Below, one piece after another: positions 11,708 to 20,211 of a stretch of 32,996 nucleotides of DNA; the first letter of the stretch is position 1; the number at the start of each line of letters is the position of its first letter. The notes under the pieces were generated by a model, which saw only the letters and a list, made by a program, of their open reading frames with translations, was not told where the DNA came from and did not search any database. A program made the translations under genes and the position numbers. This DNA comes from Tubiluchus corallicola (Eukaryota > Priapulida > Priapulimorpha > Priapulimorphida > Tubiluchidae): NCBI GenBank assembly GCA_030141605.1, contig JAQGDQ010001131.1, forward strand, positions 27,501 through 60,496. Direction: 5' to 3'.

Positions 11708-12362
11708 TATTACACGGAGATAGCACTATAGACAAAGATGTATTTTTTTTAGCAAAGCACCTTTATCTCATGTAACCAGTGGGCGCCATTTGAACTTCGT
11801 CGAATACACCGTGGCCTGACAATGTGTTATTCTATATTACATAGAGACACTGCTATAGACAAAGATGCATTTTTAGTAAAGCACCTTTATCTAATGTAAC
11901 AGTAGGTCGCCATTTGAAGTTCGTCGAATACACCGTGGCCTGACAATGTGTTATTCTATATTACATGGAGACACTGCTATAGACAAAGATGCATTTTTAG
12001 CAAGGCACCTTTATCTAATGTAACAGTAGGTCGCCATTTGAACTTCGTCGAATACACTGTGGCTTGACAATGTGTTATTCTATATTACATGGAGACACTG
12101 CTATAGACAAAGATGCATTTTTTTAGCAAAACACCTTTATCTAACGCAACCGTGGGCGCCATTTGAACTTCGTCAAATACACTGTGGCTTGACAATCTGT
12201 TATTCTATATTACAGAGATGCATTTTTTAAGCAAAGCACCTTTATCTAATGCAACCGTGGGCGCCATTTGAAGTTCATGGAATGCATTGTGGCCTGAGAA
12301 TGTGTTATTCTATATTACATAGACACAGAGCTCTAAACAATGATGTATTTTTAGCAAGCCAT
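11708..12362. repeat. 124-bp tandem array, about five units
   Basis: The landmark TGTGTTATTCTATATTACA recurs at about 11823, 11947, 12071 and 12195 (as TCTGTTATTC), then 12301 after a short deletion. Each unit carries CGCCATTTGAA preceded by GGG or GGT, and CACCTTTATCT. Confidence 0.9.
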
Positions 12363-12399
12363 CTTTATCTACTGTACCCAGGAGACTTGATTGTTTTAA

Positions 12400-13088
12400 A
12401 ACTTTTTAACGAACAGAATAATTAAAATCTGGAATCAACTCCCTGAGTCTGTCGGTGGTGCCACGTGCGTCTGTGCTCAGAGTAGCAAACTTAAAAAACA
12501 ACGTTTAAAAGATGTAAAACTTAATAATCATTTAACAGGCACCTGTAAGTGTCTTTGGCACGCTGTGCTTTTAACTGTAATCTTTTAACCAGCCATTTTT
12601 ATCTGTCAAATTTACATCTGTGCTGTATATGCACGTTTTATATACACTTCATACTTTTTAGTTTCTTGTAAATATTTTTAACATTTTGTTGAGAAAGATT
12701 ACTTTTTAAATAAATAACGCATACGTCATAAAGCATGAATATTAAAGTATTTTAATATGTGTCTTTCACTAACCGACAGAGTTCCCCCCTCTTTAATGCT
12801 AAACATCATTCCATTTTAAGCACTAATGTTTTTTATCACGATTCACTTTAAATTTTCAGATTATCTCCATTACTTTTTTTCTATCACTGTGTGGGACAAT
12901 CTAACAAGCCCTGCTTTTTGATTGCCCGCAACGCATTTACATTTGTGTATAAGTGAACAGTGTTTGAGGCTTTTCCTGTGCAGTATTTCTTATTTGTATT
13001 ACGTTCATTGTAGGCCCTTTCACTAGATATTGAACATGCAAATATTGTAGATGTGTAAGGTGAAATAAATGACTTATGACTTATGACT
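12400..13088 (+). mobile_element. LINE C-terminal fragment and 3' region
   Basis: The frame 12400-12588 has no ATG but reads NRIIKIWNQLPESV, the signature found at the extreme C-terminus of jockey/CR1/RTE-type LINE reverse transcriptases (N-R-x-x-x-x-W-N-x-L-P), then a basic stretch KLKKQRLKDVKLNNHL and a stop at 12586-12588. It is cut off at the left by the 124-bp array and a stop codon. DNA to 13088 ends in AATAAATGACTTATGACTTATGAC, a tail of short direct repeats typical of LINEs, though 12590-13088 could derive from more than one insertion. Confidence 0.65.
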
Positions 13089-13157
13089 AAACAGAAAAAT
13101 TGCCCGTCTGTACCGCCTCATTTTGATTTGACTGTTTTAGACTACGTAAAGAATGCA

Positions 13158-13245
13158 TATATTGGCTAACAGCTAAAGGCAACTGGACTGCAAATCCAGT
13201 GCTGGATTTTAATGCCCGGGCTTTACGGGCTGGCTGCACCTCCAG
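13158..13245 (+). repeat. Decayed tRNA-derived (SINE-like) segment
   Basis: TGGCTAACAGCTAAAGGC resembles a pol III A box, CTGGACTGCAAATCCAG forms a perfect five-base-pair anticodon-like stem with loop, and GGATTTTAATGCCCGG fits a mutated B box (GGTTCGAATCCCGG). Spacing agrees with a tRNA. No acceptor stem was found, so this is a relic and not a tRNA gene. Confidence 0.4.
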
Positions 13246-13416
13246 AGATTAAGTAAATTAATTTACTTTGAAAAGTTACAACAGAATGTAGATAAATAAT
13301 TAAAATCCTGTTCATCAATGATTGTAATATTACTATCTACATATATATATATATACACAAAGAAAACTATCTCTAGCTACAGTATAAAAACATAGGTTTA
13401 TAGTAGATTAAAAGAG

Positions 13417-13838
13417 TCACTGGCGCCTGCATTTCGGAAACGCATTGTACAAACAACAGGTGCTGTACCTCTCAGTTCAGATGTGTTACTTTGTGACGGA
13501 CTGCACGCGTTCGACAGCTCATGCGTGAGCACAGCGGTGCATTTGAAATTTGAATTTTTATCTCAAAACTTTCCTAGTTTTAGTAAACACACTGTATATC
13601 TTACAGAAGCACTGCACTTCAATTTTCGCTTTCACAAATACAACACTTACATGGTATATTGATGTTGAAAATTATGTTAATTTGTGATGTACTAGTTGGG
13701 TTCGTCCATCGTTAATTAAGAATTTCATCCATTATTATTTAATTATCAGAAACGCTTTTACAATATTATTGATGTGGAAATGTATAGTTTATACCGTACT
13801 TGAAAACGGGGTAGGATATGAAAAATCATCTTGTCTTT
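13417..13838 (+). repeat. ~430-bp dispersed repeat family, copy 4
   Basis: The best-preserved forward copy: CACTGGCGCCTGCATTTC at the left, GCACTTCAATTTTCGC in the middle, TTAATTATCAGAAACGC, and GGGGTAGGATATGAAAAATC at the right. It lies about 80 bases right of an (AT)n tract (13338-13356). Confidence 0.75.
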
Positions 13839-14490
13839 CTTTAAGGATATAAAAATGTAACTTCAATAGAAGAACGAACCTCACGACATTGACTGGTATA
13901 TGGTCAATTCGGTTTTTCCAGAAGCTCGCATTTATAGTGAAATGAAAATTTGATAAACTGTTTGTGATGTATTAATCCTTTACACGCTTTTATGGAGGAA
14001 ATTGGCTGAGCAAATTAATTTTCGACTAACTTTTAAGTATGCGACGGACCTAGTCGACAAACTGGCTATTTAAAATTAACAACTCTATCGCTGTATCGTA
14101 GTTGCTAATTTGTTAGTAACTTTGATTTAATTTTATTGTTTAATTTTATTGCACCAGCGCCATCGCGCGTTGCCGTGTGATAATTTTATGTAATTTTCCT
14201 ATAGCTTTGCGTGACATTAGTTGTTTTGGTTCAAACGTTTTAGTTTGATACTTTAGGTTTGCTTTCTTAGACTATTCCTAAAAATCATTACGTTTTTAAC
14301 ACCAAAAGACATTTATTTTCATGCAAATAATTCATAAAATTAATTACGTTTTTTAGCATCTTATGCGCAGGACAACCTACACAGAACAGGCCTGCGCACC
14401 ATAGTTAATTCGAATAGATGAATGTTTTTAAATGACACGCGCACCATAGTTTTTAAATGACACGCATGCGCAGTGTGATATTGCTAGCCT
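13839..14490. other. Unassigned intronic DNA
   Basis: No gene seen. A short direct duplication of GCGCACCATAGTT with TTTTTAAATGACACGC lies at about 14394-14470. Confidence 0.3.
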
Positions 14491-14496
14491 GCTTCT

Positions 14497-15045
14497 AGTC
14501 TGGTCTGTTAGCCGAAAAATGGGGAACGACTGAATACATGGTTACTGGACGAACAGGCACTTGCATTTGGGCTTTCATTTGGCAGTATGATTGGTGACTT
14601 TGGGCAACACGAAGTGACCAAATTACGTCATCACTACCCCTCTATCCATTTCACAAAATCAATAGTTTGGTCTGTAACCCCCACAAGAGAAGTAACTGGA
14701 TACAGCAGCCAAACTTTCAGTAATGATTTCTTGGAACCATTCTAACAGCGTTTTGAAAATTTTTGCATTTTGGTCGGCTATCCCGGGGCATTAAAAGGTC
14801 AAGAAATGGTGCCGCTTTTGCAGGCGTAAAACTTCTAAACATTCATAGATAGATACATTGACACATAGACACATTATTATTATATAGGGATTTGTATGTT
14901 ATCTTTCATTGGATGGTATAATTATTGGAACACACAAAATGGTCAAATTACGTCATCAGTACCCATCTATCCATTTCACAAAAATCAATAGTTTGGTCTG
15001 TTAGCCGAAAAAAGAGAACTGACTGGATATTGGAAACTATGTCGT
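14497..15045. repeat. Diverged direct duplication, about 325 bp apart
   Basis: The block beginning AAATTACGTCATCA followed by CTATCCATTTCACAAAA and ATAGTTTGGTCTGT is found at 14620-14720 and again at 14945-15040. Part of the same unit (GGTCTGTTAGCCGAAAAA) is also present at 14502. Origin unknown. Confidence 0.6.
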
Positions 15046-15169
15046 TCAAACGCTGTATTTTATCCAATCCAAGACATTATTGCCTACCATGGAATTAGTG
15101 GTGGAACCACTGTTGCCTAACTTTTTGCCCGAGACTCGTTCTTGCGTTTATCTCCTTTGGTTTATCCCG

Positions 15170-15385
15170 ACTTACCGAGCTGAGTGACCGAGTGGTCTAG
15201 ATTTCGGACTGCAATCACGCGGTCTTCAGTTCGAAACTAGCGGCTGGCAAAGCTAGGACACATACAATGCATATTATTCGTTATTTGTATGTTGCGTCTT
15301 TACCTGTATTGTTGTAAGTGTAAATCATAGCCATTAGTGTTAACGTTGTCTGTTAAATGAGCGACGATAAATAAATCTTGTCCTT
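15170..15385 (+). mobile_element. tRNA-derived SINE
   Basis: The head resembles a Leu/Ser-type tRNA: GCTGAGTGACCGAGTGGTCT covers the A box, and TTCAGTTCGAAACTAG covers the B box and T arm. The anticodon arm no longer pairs properly, which argues against a functional tRNA. A non-tRNA body follows and ends in GATAAATAAATCTTG. It lies about 420 bases before the homeodomain exon. Confidence 0.6.
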
Positions 15386-15803
15386 ATGCGCATGCGTGAC
15401 ATTTAAATCTATATTTAAGTCTTAATTTTTTTTTCAAAAAATAATTCTAAATTGTATTTTCCTGGTTGACAAATTTCAGATATACGCAAGTGGCCGGTTT
15501 TTTATTGTTGGCGAGACAAAGTCTATGCTAATTTGCTCTACGTTATTTTGCCAAGTGTGTGCTTATCTCGAAGTTAAGCAATGTCAGGCTGGTCAGTGAA
15601 TGGATGTTTGGATGTTGGTCAATATTTTGGGCAAAATGTTTTAAACTAATTGTGACTAAGACACCTCTCTGTGTCATTTCAGCATTTCATCTTAGATGAT
15701 TAGCCTTTACAATGAGCTATGTTCTGGTCCTCCCACACACCACATTTAGTAAGACATGTCAATGTAAAAACATCTTTTATTTACAAAATTAATTTCATTT
15801 CAG

Positions 15804-16660
15804 CAATGACAAGCCAAGCATTGATTAACGCAACCGTTACGATGTCGTCGGAGAGCAGCATCGCAGCAGGTCAAATGTTGATAACTCAACCCGAGTTTGT
15901 TTCTCATCATCATCCGCCGAAACTCAGCCACACTAGTCCGTCTCTCGTAGAAAAAACGTCGACCACCATGACAATGGGGAATAACGATGCTAACCTGTCT
16001 GCGGCGTCCCACGCGGGGTCGGTCAGCCCCGCTGCTAGATCGGTGACCAGCGAGTGCAGCTTAGTGGAGTCGGTGGGGTCAGAAAACTGTCTAGATGACC
16101 CGGACGAAACAGAAGAACTGACACTTGAGAAGGGAGGGAGCGAAAGTGCGCAGTCCGGTGAAACACCAAAGAAGAGAAAGAGGCGCGTTCTATTTTCAAA
16201 AGCGCAAACCTATGAGCTCGAAAGGCGATTTCGACAGCAGCGCTACCTATCTGCCCCCGAGAGGGAGCACCTTGCCAGTATTATCCGCCTTACGCCCACG
16301 CAAGTGAAAATCTGGTTTCAAAACCATCGATACAAGTGCAAAAAAGCACGGGCGGAGAAGGGAGGGTTGGAGATGAACCCGCTGCCGTCACCTCGTCGAG
16401 TCGCCGTGCCCGTGCTGGTCCGCGACGGCAAGCCTTGCCACAATGGCGTCTTGTCGAAGCAGCAACCGGCGCAACATGAACTGCCAATGTCTTTCCAACC
16501 GCCACTTTCGTCTCAGTGCATGAACAGTATGGCTGCCATTGGCACCATGAACACGTTCAATAGCATGAACAGTATGGGCTCGATGGACAGCATGAACGTT
16601 ATGCCAAATTACACGCATCCTCTCATGCACCCTCAACCAAGATGGTGGTCTTGTTCCTAA
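15804..16660 (+). CDS. nkx2.2: NK2.2-type homeobox protein, coding exon 2 (homeodomain, NK2-SD)
   Basis: Encodes residues 61-345 of the spliced protein, a sequence-specific nuclear transcription factor; Nkx2.2/vnd factors pattern the ventral nervous system and, in vertebrates, endocrine cells. The homeodomain is residues 184-243 (16172-16351), with W48, F49, Q50, N51 and the NK2 hallmark Tyr54. The N-terminal arm is KKRKRR. The helices are near identical to vertebrate Nkx2.2, but position 56 is Cys instead of the usual Met and position 58 is Lys. The NK2-specific domain, [20 protein letters not shown], follows at residues 254-272. A linker rich in Ser/Thr/Glu (61-183) precedes the homeodomain and is longer than in vertebrates. 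The tail has repeated NSM/MNSM units, then [11 protein letters not shown], comparable to the vertebrate HPL...QQWTW ending. Acceptor TTTCATTTCAG ends at 15803. The frame is open upstream to 15719, but that part is intron. Orthology is strong; the exact paralogue name is by similarity. Confidence 0.93.
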
Positions 16661-16990
16661 CGTGACACAAAACTCTGCGAGAATTTTTGGACAGAATAAC
16701 TGGCCGCCATTTTGTTTCTTGTTGTATCAAGATGGCGGTTGTGTTGACGCATTATTTCATGTGTCACCATCAATAAAACGCTCTCATAACTTTTCTGTTG
16801 TATCAGGACTGTGGTCATGTGATACATGTGTTTTTTGGTTAGCCAAAACAAAATGTCTGTCAGCGTGTTTGCTGCTATATCAAGATGGCGGTCGTGTCCT
16901 TAATGTGACATAAACTCTGAAATAATTCTGGACAGTCAATAGACGTTATAAACATGGCCACGACTGTATCAAGATGGCGGGCGTGTTTTC
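16638..16990 (+). repeat. CAAGATGGCGG repeat cluster overlapping the end of the homeobox CDS
   Basis: CAAGATGGYGG starts four related blocks at about 16641, 16728, 16881 and 16971. The first and third align well past the motif: AACGTGACACAAAACTCTG and AATGTGACATAAACTCTG, then both reach TTGGACAG/CTGGACAG. The first block holds the last codons and stop of the homeobox gene. The motif fits the YY1 consensus (AANATGGCGGC) in three of the four copies. Confidence 0.7.
16661..16800 (+). terminator. Probable 3' UTR and polyadenylation signal of nkx2.2
   Basis: AATAAA at 16772-16777 is the first canonical signal after the stop codon, 112 bases away. Cleavage would be expected about 10-30 bases further on. 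The whole stretch lies within the CAAGATGGCGG repeat region, so the signal may be repeat-derived. Confidence 0.45.
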
Positions 16991-17149
16991 TTTGAACAAG
17001 TACTTAAACCATTTTCACCAATAATATGGCTGGCACATTCTACTGTACTAGGCCTGTTACTTAAGATGAGACCATTCCAAACTTTTAATACATGAAAAAA
17101 GCCATTGGCTTTTTATTGGGTCGTATAATTAGGCCTCCTCATAAAACTC

Positions 17150-17805
17150 AATAAGCCTTTTCACAGTTTCAGTGATTGATGATCCTCAAAAGGTCAAAGG
17201 TTACGTGTACCAGAGAAGGCATTTGTTAACGCCTCGCAGCCCATGCTATTGTAATAATAATAGTTTTAATAGCTAGCTAGAACCTTACTTAGTTAATTTT
17301 TTCTTGTTCCCAAGCAAGATCCACACACAGACTAATGCATAGTTAAGTGAAATCCACGTAAAAAATTGAAGCTATTGAACTGATGTTTTGCGTTACCCAC
17401 ATGTCACGATTGTAGTTAAGACGCGTTGCTGTGGTACACTCAACCTTTGACCTTCAGCAAATGCGCGTGCGCACAACGAAACTTGTCTTAGCTACAACCG
17501 TCACGTGACATGTAGGTAAATCAAAGCCCGGTTGCGTAACTTCAGTTGTTTTACATTGACTTTACTTAATTATACATTAGTCTGTGCGCAAAGTGATTTA
17601 CTTGGATCTTATCCAAACAGGATCTTACATGGGAACAAGAAAAAATGAACTAGGTAAAGTTCTAGCTAGCTGTTGAAACTGTTCCTATTACAACAGCAGC
17701 GGGTGTGAGGTATTGTCAAGTGTACACAAATGTGTTGTCTGGTACACTCAACCTTTGACCTTTTCACGATCATCATCAATCGCTGGAACTGTGAAAAGGC
17801 TTATT
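17150..17805. mobile_element. 656-bp foldback (long inverted repeat) element
   Basis: Both ends read AATAAGCCTTTTCACAGTT inwards, and nearly the whole element pairs with itself: outer arms (GATTGATGAT, AAAAGGTCAAAGGTT), middle (TAGCTAGCTAGAAC, TTTTTTCTTGTTCCCA), inner (CACAGACTAATG, ACATGTCACG). The centre is near 17470. There is no coding capacity. No target-site duplication was evident. This is the build of a non-autonomous foldback/MITE-like DNA transposon. Confidence 0.85.
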
Positions 17806-18299
17806 AACACAAATATGAAATACCACACAAGTAATTTAAGGGATAATTCTCTTTACTTCTTCGCTGATCTCGTGTAAAAATGTCCGTGCTAGCTTAGCAA
17901 TCGTTATTGTCTACATCGTAATTGTCTATCTTATATTTGTCAACGCATCACCATTAGGTATTCACACTTACACGACATGTATTCATGAATATTGCGTAAG
18001 CAATTCTACCTAGTCAATGTACGTCTCACAGTTATTTTCTTAAAAATAATTATTTTTGTCGTGCTAAATTAATTTATTAATTTTCTTGCGTAGGCAATGA
18101 AATATGATTATTTACATTAAAGGAAAACCGAATGATTGATTAGCCCCAATACCATTTTAATTTAAAATACAAACTATACATTTTCTTGCCTATAAACGTT
18201 AACATTTGTTTCTAATAAGTGAATAATTAGCTTAGAAAGTTAATTAACGGCAACCGAATACAGCTATCACTTACATCACAAACTAACCACAGTTTATGC
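17806..18299. other. Unassigned AT-rich DNA
   Basis: No coding or repeat signal was recognised. Confidence 0.3.
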
Positions 18300-18540
18300 A
18301 ATGGTAGGAATCTTCTTGGCGCGGCAAGCACGTTTGCGTAAGCGATTTTTGCTATTAGATGCTGATGTGATGTCACGAAAATAAGTTTTACGTCACACTG
18401 ACGTCACACACAAACACTGCTGTTCATCATCATGCTTATCACAGTACCGCGCCTATTTGTCGACCACGCGAATGTGACAATAAGACGCCATTGCCGGTCT
18501 TAGTGGATGCGCTGAGCCACGTGCGGCTTTGAAAGTTTGA
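18300..18540. promoter_or_regulatory. Candidate regulatory patch with three CRE-type octamers
   Basis: TGATGTCA (18368-18375), TTACGTCA (18388-18395) and the perfect CRE TGACGTCA (18399-18406) lie in 39 bases, followed by CGCCATTG and an E-box CACGTG near 18518. The patch is richer in CpG than its surroundings. No gene start was seen beside it, so it is either a distal element or repeat-derived. Confidence 0.35.
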
Positions 18541-19159
18541 CAAAATTTAACTATATGAGGTAATTATTGTTTAATTTAAGCTTTGATTTAAAAAAGCTGT
18601 TGTAATTTTCAATATTTTACAGCATACTTTATTTTGATCTAATGTCTACACAATCATCCGGTTTTCCTATAAATTTTCTTAATCTTAAGTACTTGCTGGC
18701 ACTTTTTGCGAATTTTGTGAAGGCCTAATACGTTAATCCGAAACCAAAAAACAGCCAAAATTAACGTCATTCTTGGTTGGGCTTAATCTCACCGAGGCCT
18801 TAAGGCCTTATTTAGTTGTATTGTTTATGATATTATTTGTTTTGTGTATTATATAAGTTATCTCATGACTACATGGTGTATACCATTAATAAAACCATAT
18901 CTAAAAGAAAACGTATCGTAGTCTGATTGTTTTCCTACTTTTTAGTAGTTCTTATTTGATGTAGATTTGCTTAATTATTTATCGTTATTTAGATTTAAAT
19001 CAATACATAAAATACTATGGAATTGTTACTATGTATGTATAAATAAGATATATAAATATAGAAAACATTAATTTAGCACTAAATAGGTAGGACACGGAGC
19101 AAGGTCCTTAACAATCAAAGTTAAGCAACACTAAAGGAGTTTGGCCGAAATTAACAGTG
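18541..19159. other. Unassigned AT-rich DNA
   Basis: No coding signal. A stretch ending ACCATTAATAAAACC (AATAAA at 18888-18893) could be the 3' end of a decayed retroelement or transcript, without further support. Confidence 0.3.
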
Positions 19160-19366
19160 CACTGCTTTTCTTCAGCTAATGAATGACGTCATTGGTGGAA
19201 GAATGGGCGTTCAAAATGGAGCGCGAAATAATCGCGACTTTAAAGTGATTTTACTAATTACACGAGGCACTTATTACACTTTTATTAGTAAACATTTCTA
19301 AAAATTTTCGCAAACATTAAAATAAACCTAATTTCCCAGAAGGCTTGACTTTCCCTTTAAAATACA
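19160..19366 (+). repeat. Dispersed repeat, copy 2 (pair with 1393-1461)
   Basis: The end at 19300-19366 matches 1393-1461 in the same orientation. Its inner part carries TGACGTCATTGG (19184-19195: CRE directly joined to an inverted CCAAT box) and GCGCGAAA (19221-19228, an E2F-like site). These make it look like a promoter, but the repeat relationship suggests a mobile element. Confidence 0.5.
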
Positions 19367-19539
19367 TTTAAATTAAAGGTTTACTAGTTTATTATAGTAA
19401 TACCAAAATTTTCTACTGCTATTGTTGTACCATTTGTCATGAAGTTACCTGCCTTATGGCACATTTTTGCTATTTGACGCTAATTTAAATGTGAAATGTC
19501 AAAATGTTAAGATTGCAATAAACGTCTATGACTAAGACT

Positions 19540-19955
19540 GCGCTAGAGAGGTCAAGCTTCCACTGGGATGAGAGGTCAAAGGTCAAAATGACGCTAAATT
19601 TATAAACTCACTGTCAAGGCTACACCAGAAAGCGTCAGTTGTCAAACATTCACTAATGTGAGAGGTCAAAGGTCAAATTACAGTAAATTGATACATTTCC
19701 AGTGTCAAGAGCGCTGTAAAGTGAAGAGGATACATATCAAGACTGCACTAAACTGAAAAGTCAAAGGTCAACATTTCACTGTAGTGAGAGGTCAAAACCA
19801 AAATTACGCTAAATTTTTTGAACTTGCGCTAAACTGAAAAGTCAGTTGTAAAGCTTTCAATGAAGTGAGAGGTCAAAGGTCAATATTACACTAACTTGAT
19901 ATGGCCAGTGTCAAGATTGGTCTAAAGTGAAATGACACACATCAAGATTGCACTA
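19540..19955 (+). repeat. Degenerate tandem block with DR1 nuclear-receptor motifs
   Basis: The perfect DR1 AGGTCAAAGGTCA is found at 19573-19585, 19663-19675 and 19870-19882, and the one-mismatch form AAGTCAAAGGTCA at 19758-19770. They sit in a degenerate repeat with shared neighbours (GTGAGAGGTCAAAGGTCA, ACGCTAAATT, GTGTCAAGA, GCACTAAACTGAAAAGTCA). DR1 is the classic element for HNF4, RXR and COUP-TF type receptors. Whether any factor uses it here is unknown. Confidence 0.6.
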
Positions 19956-20211
19956 ACAACAAAATTGCAAAAAGCTAACAAAACCATGGCACACAGACGC
20001 CTATTTAAGCACCTTTTCCACAGTCGAGGACGCTGACATAAGCTAAACGCTGACAAGCGATTGAATTGATAACAACAGCAAAAGCAGCTCTCTGTTGTCT
20101 AAGTTCATAAATGTTGCATCAACGCTCCATTTACGTTATTTACACGTTGAACAAGGTAAACCAGTAAAATACAGGAATCATTAGCAGCTTATATCAACAC
20201 GAGAGACATGG

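Noticed and set aside
15170-15245. Functional tRNA gene
   Set aside because: The anticodon stem does not pair and a SINE body follows directly.
15719-15803. Start of the homeodomain protein at 15719
   Set aside because: The first 28 codons have no NK2 similarity, and a good acceptor at 15803 with matching phase joins the TN exon instead.
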